A DNA stretch of 64,000 bases from Batillaria attramentaria (GCA_018292915.2 JACVVK020000227.1:458001-522000); one strand, 5' to 3'; counted from the first letter of the stretch, positions 13,701 to 24,817 are shown. Notes: generated by a model from the letters alone, not told the origin. Numbers and translations: made by a program.

Positions 13701-16675
13701 TCCATAGTCTTCATGCAAGGTGCATCGTGGGTAACTTGAAAACTGAAACAGAGCAGTCACATGATGCAGAAGATGATAACAACAGCATCTCTAACAAAAC
13801 AGCCATGTCACATGATGCAGAAGATGATAACAACAGCATCTCTCACAAAACAGCCCTGTCACATGATGCAGAAGATGATAACAACAGCATCTCTCACAAA
13901 ACAGCCATGTCACATGATGCAGAAGATGATAACAACAGCATCTCTCACAAAACAGCCATGTCACATGATGCAGAAGATGATAACAACAGCATCTCTCACA
14001 AAACAGCCATGTCACATGATGCAGAAGATGATAACAACAGCATCTCTCACAAAACAGCCCTGTCACATGATGCAGAAGATGATAACAACAGCATCTCTCA
14101 CAAAACAGCCATGTCACATGATGCAGAAGATGATAACAACAGCATCTCTCACAAAACAGCCCTGTCACATGATGCAGAAGATGATAACAACAGCATCTCT
14201 CACAAAACAGCCCTGTCACATGATGCAGAAGATGATAACAACAGCATCTCTCACAAAACAGCCATGTCACATGTTCAAGTTTTTCAAACTGCCTTACCTG
14301 ATTTACTCAAATGGAATTTGGGTGACGAGACTCTGACTTGTAAAGAGACAGGAACGCCCAGAAACATCATTATACAGGCTCCCTGAAACTTACAGAATCT
14401 GTAAGATACAAACCTGGAACCTGTAGATCTCTCCACTGCGTACATTGTTATCCACTGTGCCACCGAAGATGTACATAGCATCACCGACCACGGCTGCAGC
14501 GTGGAACAAGCGTCCAGCAGGAATCTGACAGACACAAAGGGACAGTCCACGTTATAATGAGTGAAGAAATATGAGACTCCAAACCAGAACTGACTTTAAT
14601 ATGACACATGCACAATCTGTTGTCAGACATCAAGTTGTAGTTTTAGCATCTGTCACACAGACCTTGCGTCATGCAAAGAGAAAACCCAGGTCGCAGGTCG
14701 CCGCAGATGGTTCAATAAAAAAAAAAAACAGGAAAGTGAGTGGTGATGCACTGAGGTGACAAGCTGCCCACGAAAGAAGCAGGCAGAATTTCCTAAAAGA
14801 AACAATAAAAAAAAAAATGTAAGACAAACGACTCACCTGACTATCTACTGAGGGATTTGTAATGGACCACGTCTGTGAGTCAAGGTCAAAACTGCAAAGA
14901 CAAGGACGGGAACATGTAATGAGGAAGCATCATCAACAGACCAAACGTTCTGCACACATGTAATGAGGAACATGTAATGAGGAACGTGTAATGAGGAACG
15001 TGTAATGAAGAACGTGTAACTAGGAACATGTAATGAGGAACATGTAATGAGGAACATGTAATGAGGAACCATCATCAACAGACCAAACGTTCTGCACACA
15101 TGTAATGAGGAACGTGTAATGAGGAACGTGTAATGAGGAACATGTAATGAGTAACATGTAATGAGAAACCATCATCAACAGACCAAACGTTCTGCACCCA
15201 TCATCAACAGACCAAATGTTCTGCACACATGTAATGAGGAACATGTAATGAGGAACATGTAATGAGGAACCATCATCAACAGACCAAATGTTCTGCACAC
15301 ATGTAATGAGGAACATGTAATGAGGAACATGTAATGAGGAACCATCATCAACAGACCAAACGTTCTGCACACATGTAATGAGGAACGTGTAATGAGGAAC
15401 GTGTAATGAGGAACGTGTAATGAGGAACATGTAATGAGGAACCATCATCAACAGACCAAACGTTCTGCACACATGTAATGAGGAACATGTAATGAGAAAC
15501 GTGTAATGAGGAACATGTAATGAAGAACATGTAATGAGGAACCATCATCAACAGACCAAACGTTCTGCACACATGTAATGAGGAACGTGTAATGAGGAAC
15601 GTGTAATGAGGAACGTGTAATGAGGAACATGTAATGAAGAACCATCATCAACAGACCAAGTGTTCTGCACACATGTAATGAGGAACGTGTAATGAGGAAC
15701 GTGTAATGAGGAACGTGTAATGAGGAACGTGTAATGAGGAACATGTAATGAGGAACCATCATCAACAGACCAAACGTTCTGCACACATGTAATGAGGAAC
15801 GTGTAATGAGGAACGTGTAATGAGGAACATGTAATGAGGAACATGTAATGAGGAACCATCATCAACAGACCAAACGTTCTGCACACATGTAATGAGAAAC
15901 ATGTAATGAGGAACATGTAATGAAGAACATGTAATGAAGAACATGTAATGAGGAACATGTAATGAGGAACATGTAATGAGGAACATGTAATGAGGAACAT
16001 GTAATGAGGAACATGTAATGAGGAACCATCATCAACAGACCAAACGTTCTGCACACATGTAATGAGGAACATGTAATGAGGAACATGTAATGAGGAACAT
16101 GTAATGAGGAACCATCATCAACAGACCAAACGTTCTGCACACATGTAATGAGGAACGTGTAATGAGGAACATGTAATGAGAAACATGTAATGAGGAACCA
16201 TCATCAACAGACCAAACGTTCTGCACACATGTAATGAGGAACATGTAATGAGGAACATGTAATGAGGAACGTGTAATGAGGAACATGTAATGAGGAACAT
16301 GTAATGAGGAACGTGTAATGAGGAACGTGTAATGAGGAACATGTAATGAGGAACCATCATCAACAGACCAAACGTTCTGCACACAATATAAAAAGTATTT
16401 ATAGGACAGAGCGTCTTTATGGAACAAGAGTGACTTTTACAGGTATTATTTCATTACCATGGTACCACAGCACCATAACGTACCAGTGTAGTTCGTTGGG
16501 CAGCGTCTGTCCTGTAGCGCCACCAAACACATACAGATGTCGGTCAAACGAGACCATGGTGTGTCCATAACGTTTTTCTGGAGGTGGAGGTGCACCACGC
16601 AATATGTGTTCTGTTGAGATTCGTGTCCATCTGGAAAAATGAAGAACAAAAAATTGCTCAGTCAAGGCGACTCGT

Positions 16676-16711
<36 letters not shown>

Positions 16712-19171
16712 AATGAGAATGTCTATTTGCCCACACAAACCTCATGCTCATAGAACTGAATATTCTGATGACAAACTGATCAATAACAAAGAAAGACAAA
16801 AAGAGGCAAAGAGTAAGAAGTAATTTAATTGGTGCATGATGAGATATAAACATCAATCTGATTGGACTGACTGGTTTTCCTGAAAGTTGAACTGGAAAAG
16901 GTTGTTGGTGATTTTGGCCCCACTCTGTCCAGAGAAGACGTACATACAGTCGCGCGCTACGGCCAATGCAAAGTTACAACAGGTCGGGGGAATATCTCCA
17001 CTCTGATTCACCTGCACACAGCATCAGACAAACGTTTCACTGCTTGGAAAGTCTTCACTTGAAGTGGAAGAGCTCTATAAAAGCAAGAAATGGTGATTGC
17101 TGCAGTGCACAAAACAAGCATGATAAAGACATTTTGTACGTATACAGCAGGGAAAGAACCCTTACTCATAAAGTGTTCTGTCAGCTGTGAGTCTTCATCC
17201 CTTACCTCTTCCCAAAATCGATTTTCTCCAATGAGTGAAATCGTCCACATGTCATTGAGACGAGCGTTTCCATCGTAACCAGCAAATATCCACAGTTTCC
17301 CATCATACACCGCAGCACCGTGAGCCGCTCGTGCTACAGGCGTGCGAACCGTGCGACCAACCATGCGACAGAAACTGTTCCCCTTGGGTTGACACGCATC
17401 GCGCATTTCATCCCTGTTGTGTAAAACATTTATCACCATTTATCAATGGCACTGCACTGCTGAACACGGCTGAACACGTGAACAAACCATGACAATACAA
17501 CCTACAACACACTTGCATGCACAGGTCTATCACTAAATAGCCTGCAGAAAGCACAAGGGAGACAATTAACCAGACTCGGCGTGTCAGACTATTTCTTCCA
17601 ATCTCTTTTTCAGTGAAACTGTCACTATATGTGTCATGAATATTACACGACTGGTCCATCATCCAAAAGGAGGAAATGCATACAGCCCTGATATTGGCAG
17701 ATGTCTCATCATAACATACAACAGTAATGCTTGTACATGTAATGGGGAATCCTTACATATATGTGTAAACTTACAGTGAATGAGAGCAAAGCGTGAGTAA
17801 TGTCTACACACTTACCTCCCCTCAAACTTCCACACACTTACCTCCCCTCAAACTTCCACTCCACCCACTGGCCTGTGTTAAACTTGTACTCAAACAGATC
17901 GTTCTTGTTGGTCAGGTTACAGTTGGAGTGGATGTCACCTGTGTAACCACCTGAAAATAAACACAACACACCCAAACTGATTAGCATAAGTGTAACACTA
18001 ACAACAGTAACTGGGATTACTTTGTCTCATGCTCAAAAAAGCTGTAGAGGTTGCCTGGATTATTCTGGGCTCAACACTACCAGGGTTAAAATTCTTTAGA
18101 GTCATACAGAAAAACAGTGATGGCTATAATGTCTGAAAAACTGTCTTTTGTGATATTTTTTATTCATCTAACAAGTACAGGACTTACCAAAGACGAACAT
18201 ACTGCTCTCATGCACAACGGCCGAATGGTGATACCTGGGGGCTGGCGGTTTGCCGGTTGTGAACGCTCTGTGTGAAATATATCATTAACTTTATGACAAG
18301 CACCAATCCTTTGCTGTTTTATCAGCAGAAACATAGTTACAGTAAACAGAGATCAGAAGACACCGACTGCCATTTGTAGAGTAAAGCAAAGCTGGAAAGC
18401 TGTATGTATTTGATTAACTAATTCATGCTGAAGTAGTGGAAAGCTTGACTGACTAACTGATAGCTGATATATATACATGTACCTAATGAATGCTTACAAT
18501 TTTAGAATTACTTCAACGACTTACCTTCCCCATGATTTGTCCTTCACGTCAAACCTCAGAAGGTCATTCAACATGTTCTTCCTGAAACACAAAGACTCGG
18601 ACATCACAGATGGGGTTATGCTGTTTAATAAATAAAATAAAAAGTAGAGGGGAGGTGAAAGAACAAGGAGGGTGGATTTGGGATTACTGGAGTTGTAACA
18701 TTATAAAAACTTACCCATCACATTAGTACATACCCATTATCTCCACCAAAAACATACAACGCTTCCTTGTAGGCAACAACCGTGTGTTTGCTGCGTCTGA
18801 AACACACACACACATTTACAATAATAAGTCAATGCAAGTCTTGCGGCAACTGCAACTGATACACAACTTCTTTGCATACGAACCTTTCATTTAACCAGAG
18901 ACCAATGTCTCTATGTAACGAGGCTTAGGCGAGGGCACAGCGAATCTTAGGCTACACCCAACTGTATATCAACGCTGTATTTTTAAAAATTATTATTAGC
19001 AGACAAACTAGTCCACGAAAATACAAACCTCGCTCCCACAAATTCATCACATTCCGGCATCCGTTTCCATCTGTGGACGGTCTCAAAGGGGCCAAAGTCT
19101 AGTGTCAGACACTCGGTACTTTCTGGCCAGTTGTGGTCAAAATCCATGCCAGGAGGTCGGGCAATCGCCAT
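4480..19171 (-). CDS. LZTR1: LZTR1, kelch/BTB-BACK adaptor of CUL3 ubiquitin ligase (21 coding exons, 786 aa)
   Basis: Coding exons in gene order: 19029-19171, 18734-18796, 18525-18581, 18188-18267, 17842-17950, 17206-17413, 16872-17011, 16484-16630, 14837-14891, 14414-14524, 13650-13742, 8297-8383, 7911-8025, 7553-7617, 6974-7090, 6589-6748, 6212-6390, 5554-5703, 5228-5281, 4878-4958, 4480-4626. All introns are GT-AG and all phases join. The start was chosen because the first ATG precedes the conserved [20 protein letters not shown] block. Residues about 45-380 are kelch repeats ([71 protein letters not shown]). Residues about 388-490 are BTB1 and 500-580 BACK1. Residues about 590-690 are BTB2 ([26 protein letters not shown]), followed by BACK2. 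In known animals this protein is an endomembrane-associated CUL3 adaptor that ubiquitinates RAS-family GTPases such as RIT1. Length is close to the human protein (840 aa). About 22 extra residues (about 151-172) precede PVARAAHG. No frameshift or premature stop was seen. Confidence 0.96.
6898..6943. repeat. (CA)n microsatellite, LZTR1 intron 15
   Basis: Short CA repeat with one AAAC interruption, between exons 15 and 16 of LZTR1. Confidence 0.9.
7711..7772. repeat. (GT)n microsatellite, LZTR1 intron 13
   Basis: About 60 bp of uninterrupted GT on the plus strand, inside the intron between exons 13 and 14. Confidence 0.95.
8643..13649. repeat. 54-bp minisatellite carrying the exon-11 splice donor, about 92 copies
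   Basis: Almost perfect 54-bp units fill most of LZTR1 intron 11. The left edge begins with two shorter units lacking the donor part (8643-8715). Read on the gene strand, every full unit contains CATTGTTGGGGAG followed by GTGAGTCACTG, which is the last 13 nt of exon 11 plus its splice donor. The array therefore starts at the real donor (exon end 13650) and repeats it. Each unit also holds the branch-point consensus TACTAAC. Units near 9480-10920 share a G where the others have A, and the leftmost few have a T for C. One unit near 13111 lacks one C. Because 54 is a multiple of 3, a false open frame of about 1475 codons appears on the plus strand. Confidence 0.98.
13648..13657 (-). promoter_or_regulatory. 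LZTR1 exon 11 splice donor, founder of the 54-bp array
   Basis: On the minus strand exon 11 ends GGGGAG and the intron begins GTGAGT, matching the animal donor consensus. The exon codes for [11 protein letters not shown] at the start of BTB1. The same donor recurs every 54 bp downstream in the intron. Using any later donor would add an in-frame TGA or TAA within seven codons. Confidence 0.9.
13755..14273. repeat. 51-bp minisatellite, about 10 copies, in LZTR1 intron 10
   Basis: Ten near-identical 51-bp units end about 13 bp upstream of the exon-11 acceptor (exon begins at 13742 on the minus strand). On the gene strand each unit includes ATGTGACATGGCTGTTTTG, similar to the real pre-acceptor stretch CATGTGACTGCTCTGTTTCAG region. 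The array seems to have grown from the branch-point and pyrimidine tract zone. Copies differ mainly at one C/A site. Confidence 0.95.
14905..16383. repeat. Compound 14-bp minisatellite in LZTR1 intron 8
   Basis: Runs of a 14-bp unit (CATGTAATGAGGAA and its CGTG variant) are punctuated by a 30-bp spacer with CATCATCAACAGACC and GTTCTGCACA. The spacer recurs about 13 times at intervals from about 70 to 180 bp, giving a higher-order structure. The array sits between exon 9 (ends 14891) and exon 8 (starts 16484). A minor spacer variant has AAATG instead of AAACG. Confidence 0.95.
16681..16710. repeat. (CA)n microsatellite, LZTR1 intron 7
   Basis: Short CA repeat preceded by GCGCGCGC, about 50 bp upstream of the exon-8 acceptor on the gene strand. 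Confidence 0.9.
17806..17859 (-). repeat. 26-bp tandem duplication that copies the LZTR1 exon 5 splice donor
   Basis: Two perfect 26-bp copies (17806-17831 and 17832-17857) each contain the end of exon 5 (AAGTTTGAGGGGAG on the gene strand) and the donor GTAAGTGTGT. The copy nearer the exon body, which ends the exon at 17842, keeps the phase with exon 6. Using the second donor would add 26 nt and shift the frame. Confidence 0.9.
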
Positions 19172-19723
19172 GATTGTAACCAGAAACTATCCCACTATAT
19201 CTCTGTCATCAAAGTTAGAGACAAGTCGAACTAGTATCGCAAACTGTTGACACTAGTTCTCATGCCATCATTAGCTTGCTTTACGTCCTATGGCTTTTGG
19301 CCCTTAAGGACAAGTTGTTCCTGGCGTGTGTCTTTGGTTCTCATGCCACTGAGACGCAAACAAAATTATACACCGGAAATGAAATTCGCAAACAGAGTAA
19401 GTTCCCTTGACTGGCATGTACAGTACAAGGGAAATAATCGAATATTTTGCGGCCCTCAAGATTCCAAGGTAGTTTCCCTTGCATTGAGAACTGGTGGAAC
19501 TTCAGCGTCAGTGTGCTGGTCTGTTGTAATCTGTCAGGGGTTTCAAGAAAGCACAACCCATGCAGTATTGTATTCACGAACATTCATTGTTTATGTGGAA
19601 ATTATTGTCTGTGTCAATGATGCCATCCTGCTTGCTGCATAGTTTACTTCGTTTCTCTTTGTCTGACTCAAGATGGCTCAGTGTCTGCAGGTACACTCCA
19701 CACATGACAAACAAACAGAGCGT
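19172..19723. other. LZTR1 5' flank, presumed promoter and 5' UTR
   Basis: About 550 bp between the LZTR1 start codon and the foldback element. It should hold the transcription start of LZTR1, since no upstream coding exon was needed. No TATA box or other core element was convincingly located, and no other gene was recognised. Confidence 0.4.
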
Positions 19724-19732
19724 GCGTCAGCT

Positions 19733-21657
19733 CATCCCCGTACCGGGGGCCGAATCGTTAACACTAGGCCCCCGCAACCACGGCCAAGTCGGGCTAACCG
19801 AGACCGAGCCGAGATAAGTAATAGCTAAGAAGGAAAAACATTAAAATACTCGGTGACAAGGAAAGTGGACAGTTGCGAACAACTTTGAGGTCCCCGTGCT
19901 ATTTCACAATGTGCACAGAAGCGAGGAATTCTGTCAAATTCACCGGCACAGTGAATTTTTAGCATGGCTCGGAGATTATTGTGCGTGGGAGTGATTTCCC
20001 TTGAAAACAAAAGCAGACGTTTTTTCCCGGGGGAATTTCGGTCACACCTGTCAACAACATTGTCTCCTCCAAAACCAGGGTACGGTATTATTTTGTTATG
20101 CTAACAACATTATACAGCTTAGCGAGGCGTTTCCAAATAATTAAGTGCTCTTGAACATTATGCAGCGCGAAATTAACGTCTGCTGTAAAGGACGTTAAAC
20201 ACCCAAACACCCACGTACTTTCTCTTTCGTGTAGTTTACAAATAAAGCTGATGGCCACTAATGAGAATTGACTCGGAAAACTGATAATCGGTAGGCCTAG
20301 AGCATCAAAATCGGTTCCGAAAGCTGTCCTGCAAAGGTATATACTAAAGAAAGAGAAAACAATTATATTATCATAACCATCTTGCTGCAATGATCCTATA
20401 TACGAGGATCTTTGCTTGCTGTGAAGCTGATGAAAAGATGGCATTCTTTTAAGAGTATAAATGATCCTGTGAACAGGCGACAATTAAGAAAGTCACTGTC
20501 AGCAGCTACGAAGGCACATTTAGAGATAGGTAGAAAATGCTATGTAGTAAGCAATGACTGAAGTTTAGAATCAATTAGCAAAGACGCACCAATTGACATA
20601 AAGGAATGACGTTACCGACGCCGGAGAGATAAAACTTGATGCAGCTACATGTACAAAGAAACTAAAACCAGGGTACGGTATTATTTTGTAATGCTCACAT
20701 TATACAGCTTAGCAAGGCGTTTCCAAATAATCAAGTGCTCTTGAACGTTATGCAGCGCGAAATTAAAGTCTGCCGTAAAGAACGTTAAACACCCGAACAC
20801 CCACCCCTCTGCTGTACGCCTGTACTTTATCTTTCACGTGGTTTACAAACAGCTGACAACGCTCTCTGAGAACGCTACAGGTATGACATATTGTCTTTGG
20901 TTTCGGGCATTAACAACAGAAAAGATGAACGTTGAGGCAGTTTCTTTGTAGCTGCATCAAGTTTTAACTCTCCCGCGCCGGCAATGTCTTTCCTATAGTG
21001 TCAGTTGGTTATGACCATTAAAATAATTAAATAAATATCTCTCTCTCTCTCTCTTTCTACTTATACCTTTGCAGGGCAGGTTTTAGAACCAGCTCTGATG
21101 CTTTAACGTTTATCAGTTTTCCATTCTCAATCATGCTCATCAGCTTTATTTGTAAACTACACGAAAGAGAAAGTACGTGGGTGTTTGGGTGTTTAACGTC
21201 CTTTACAGCAGACGTTAATTTTGTGCTGCATAATGTTCAAGAGCACTTAATTATTTGGAAACGCCTCGCTAAGCTGTATAATGTTGTTAGCATAACAAAA
21301 TAATACCGTACCCTGGTTTTGGAGGAGACAATGTTGTTGACAGGTGTGACCGAAATTCCCCCGGGAAAAAACGTCTGCTTTTGTTTTCAAGGGAAATCAC
21401 TCCCACGCACAATAATCTCCGAGCCATGCTAAAAATTCACTGTGCCGGTGAATTTGACAGAATTCCTCGCTTCTGTGCACATTGTGAAATAGCACGGGGA
21501 CCTCAAAGTTGTTCGCAACTGTCCACTTTCCTTGTCACCGAGTATTTTAATGTTTTTCCTTCTTAGCTATTACTTATCTCGGCTCGGTCTCGGTTAGCAC
21601 GACTTGGCCGTGGTTGCGGGGCCTAGTGTTAACGATTCGGCCCCCGGTACGGGGATG
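19733..21657. mobile_element. Foldback, Mutator-like non-autonomous DNA transposon (1925 bp)
   Basis: The two ends are inverted copies of each other over about 600 bp (19733 to about 20340, and about 21055 to 21657). They begin CATCCCCGTACCGGGGGC and become less alike inward. A perfect 9-bp direct repeat, GCGTCAGCT, flanks the element at 19724-19732 and 21658-21666. A 9-bp target duplication with long inverted ends is typical of Mutator-like elements. No transposase was seen, so it is non-autonomous. The inverted arms encode identical 61-codon frames, which are repeat shadows. A third partial copy of the arm lies inside, in direct orientation (about 20667-20850). Confidence 0.88.
20615..20981. 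mobile_element. Smaller foldback nested inside the Mutator-like element
   Basis: Inverted arms of about 45 bp at 20615-20662 and 20940-20981 share GTTTCTTTGTAGCTGCATCA and a GC-rich outer end. Between them lies the extra direct copy of the outer element's arm. This suggests either an insertion or a rearranged internal duplication. No target duplication was identified for it. Confidence 0.6.
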
Positions 21658-21914
21658 GCGTCAGCTGAACTGAAATCACAAGAAAGTTGCATAATTTGCC
21701 AGCAAGCATTGTGACTGAAGTGTAGATGAGTTATGACTGAGTATTAGTATTCCTTATTCGGTACTGCTACTATGAATTATTGTGTATCCACCCACTGATG
21801 ACCAATTCAAGTTGTTGTAAAACCGACGGTCAGTCAGTACTGATTGAAACCAGCTGACATCTCAAATATCAAGGAGTTGGCAATATGATAATTCTTGTTT
21901 AGTTATCTTCATTT

Positions 21915-22131
<217 letters not shown>

Positions 22132-23107
22132 CAGGTGTGTTTTTTTCAAGTTCAGTGTCAGGTTGTTTTATTTTCAGTGATTTTTTGTTTCTTTCTTTTG
22201 GGAGGGGGGACGGGGGGGGGGGGGGGTAAGGGATTGTTGTTACTGTGTTCCACACAGCCAGATGCAAAACCAATTAGAAGAATGTCTGATGTAGGAAGTA
22301 GCTTAGTTGGCCTAAACAGCAAACCCAAACTATCCGTTACTCTCATCTCTGTCAGCACGCTCAGTCGTACTTGTACTCTCTGCCGGCCGGACCCCAGTTA
22401 TCGGGCTTGTCTTTGCTTGGTTCACTCGTTCTCTCCCTCTCCAGGTAGACGCTGCATGAGTGAATAACATTATAAAAATCTGCAAAGACTCGGATACAGG
22501 CTGACATGCCCAACCGATGAGTTGAAATAACTTTAAAATGGGCATTTGAATCATCTTACAGCGCATTGCCGCTCAACTGGAGGTCAGTACGAAACCAATA
22601 AATGGCTGAGTGGGTGATCAGGCCAGGGACTGACACTGATCACCGCTGCACCCCAAGGCTGTTCACAGACACAAAGTAAAGATATCATCTAGCCATACAG
22701 TCGAATCTGTCACAGTTTTCTGCACTACGCATGTTGAGTCACTGCCGGCTGACCTCCAGTTCTGTCGACACTGGGCATCTCTAGACATATGCGTGAGGTC
22801 AGTACGGTGTTGTTTTCTTTGCTTTTTATATTCTCTAAGTAGTACCGACCTCTCTGATGCCATAGTCTGCCTTCTAGACTGAGTAGGAATTGTCACTGTA
22901 TCAAGTTGAAGTTAAACGGTCAATGTGTAGTCTACCCTTGTTGTCTGAGTTCTGGTTCAGTTTACCGGTACATGTTACAGGAAGTGTATCAAGAAACGTT
23001 GACGCCATGACAGCGGCATGGCCGGTACTACTGTAAGCTATTGACAAATTACACCATTTTATAACTTGGTCTGATTTCTTGTTCACCTCTGACAGTGTTT
23101 GCAAGGC
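22132..23107. other. Spacer with a poly-G tract, no gene recognised
   Basis: Contains a homopolymeric G run at about 22203-22227 with possible G-quadruplex potential. The rest is ordinary-complexity DNA without recognisable exons on either strand. Confidence 0.5.
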
Positions 23108-23190
23108 TCACTTGGTATAGTTCGCCCATAATGAAGGTGGCGGGGGGGGGGGGGGGTGGGGGGGGGGGGTAAATGTATACCAGTCATGCG
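23108..23190. mobile_element. Fragment of the MITE seen at 30729-30994
   Basis: The words GGTATAGTTCGCCC, then a G-rich run, then TATACCAGTCATG match one terminus of the 266-bp MITE. The opposite end was not found, so this is a partial or diverged copy. It includes poly-G runs at 23142-23169. Confidence 0.5.
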
Positions 23191-23805
23191 CAGGAGGGGG
23201 GAAATGCCGGTACACCATCTTCCACTGGAAGGGATGAAATTTATAAGCATTAAGTGCAATGATCGTTTTAATTGTGACAGTTTCTTTTTCGATCACGCTA
23301 CTCGTTGTCGTGCGCGACACATCAGAACGATGTGCGACTATCGCACGGCTGCCGCGGCGAGCGGCGCCATCTTTCAACCGGACGATGTCCGTTAAAAAAC
23401 CCAAGACGCCCTTTTTCAGTTTCAACTAAGTCTTTCCCAAGCACTCTCCGTACCATCCTTAACAGGCTCAATGGCTTTTTGGATGAATACATTGTAGCGG
23501 ATACACCAGAAACAACCAATACCTATATGATATAGGGCGGGTCTTTAAACACATCAGTCACTGCTGATCTACTTCGCTTGTCACTTCATTGTCATTTACG
23601 CAATCGAGTTTACAGATGAAGTCGGAAATATGTCTGCAGTTGTGATCAGTGATCATGTTTTACACACCTCGTGAATGTCTGAAGACAGCACTGAGGTTAT
23701 CGGTAGTCAGGGACTGTCGGACAACTATCCTATCTGGAAAGTCCAACGAACACTGTTTCGGCACTACAAAGAAACAAGCGAGGAATACTTCGCTTTAAAA
23801 AAAGC

Positions 23806-23807
<2 letters not shown>
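23191..23807. other. Spacer, no gene recognised
   Basis: Unique-looking DNA with a short GC-rich block near 23310-23390. No protein similarity was recognised in any frame. Confidence 0.4.

Positions 23808-23884
<77 letters not shown>
23808..23884. repeat. (CA)n microsatellite
   Basis: About 76 bp of uninterrupted CA. Confidence 0.97.
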
Positions 23885-23886
<2 letters not shown>

Positions 23887-24630
23887 CCGCGAATAGGCCC
23901 AGATAACAAGTTCCCTGGCAGCGAAGGTATGTACACGAGTGGTGCAATTTGAACCCCGCCCGTGCACCACCTTATGAATGTACCCTGCGGCTGTTGCAGG
24001 TGGGTCTGTTGAACAGACAACTAATGGTGGTGTTTTTCACACTTTCATTCTGTTCCTGGATTTCTAAAGGCAGACAACTCTGTCATGGTAGGGCCACAGT
24101 TTGTGGTTACAGAGTATTACAATGACGGCATCACTATGATAAGCGGCTAGGATTTCATTCTTCAAGAAATAAATTCAGTTCATGACCGACGACGGAGCAC
24201 GATGATCCAGAACTGTGTCTTACTGGCTTCACGCGCATTATTTCTCGGAGGAGGCTGACACAGACCTTGGGTTTATCTGTGTCACATCGTTTAGGCACTC
24301 GACACACAATCACTACAACAGCGGAATACTCATCTACATACATGTACGTGTTCATGTATTTTAAAAGCCCGTGAAAGACGATTAAAATAGAAAACCGGCC
24401 CAAGCGCTGCTTTACGATTTATGGTTCCAGACAAAGCCTACTTTAAGTTGATACGTACTGCCCATGCCATCAATGCTTACTTTTGTTTTGTTAGAAAGGG
24501 TTAACTTTGGTATACCACTTTGTATACCACTGATATTCTTCCCTCCATTGATTACATTTTTATTTCAGATCTCTGACCTAACTTTTGAATGATTCACCTT
24601 CAGATTTTTCAGATGAAATGATACAGATTT
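23885..24630. other. Spacer, no gene recognised
   Basis: Ordinary-complexity DNA upstream of the SINE and TRIM gene. No exon or RNA gene was recognised. Confidence 0.4.
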
Positions 24631-24645
24631 CCCTGGCTTAATCGA

Positions 24646-24817
24646 GGGTGGGTGGGTGGGTGTTTGGGGGTTTAACGTCCTTTTCCACCACATAGGGTGA
24701 TATCAAAGACGGGGCAACGATGAAAAAGCCAGCACAAATATGTGGCCCCAGCCGCGATCGAACTCACGACCCGAGCATTGGAAGTCCAGCGCTCTACCAT
24801 TCGACCACACCGGCTCC
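24646..24817 (-). mobile_element. tRNA-derived SINE with perfect 15-bp target duplication
   Basis: On the minus strand the element starts with a tRNA-like head: box A TGGTAGAGCGCTGG and a box B region GAGTTCGATCG. A body with GGGGCCACATATTTGTGC, TTGCCCCGTC and GGTGGAAAAGGACGTT follows, ending in a (CACC)n tail. The 15-bp direct repeat CCCTGGCTTAATCGA flanks it at 24631-24645 and 24818-24832. The target duplication shows retroposition and suggests a fairly young insertion, about 250 bp upstream of the TRIM start. Another copy of this family lies at 51174-51314. Confidence 0.9.

Noticed and set aside
13727..14386. 219-codon aspartate/serine repeat protein on the plus strand
   Set aside because: Overlaps LZTR1 exon 11 acceptor and intron 10 in antisense and is the 51-bp minisatellite.
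19825..21566. Two identical 61-codon proteins on opposite strands
   Set aside because: They are the two inverted arms of the foldback element; no other copy shows codon-level conservation.
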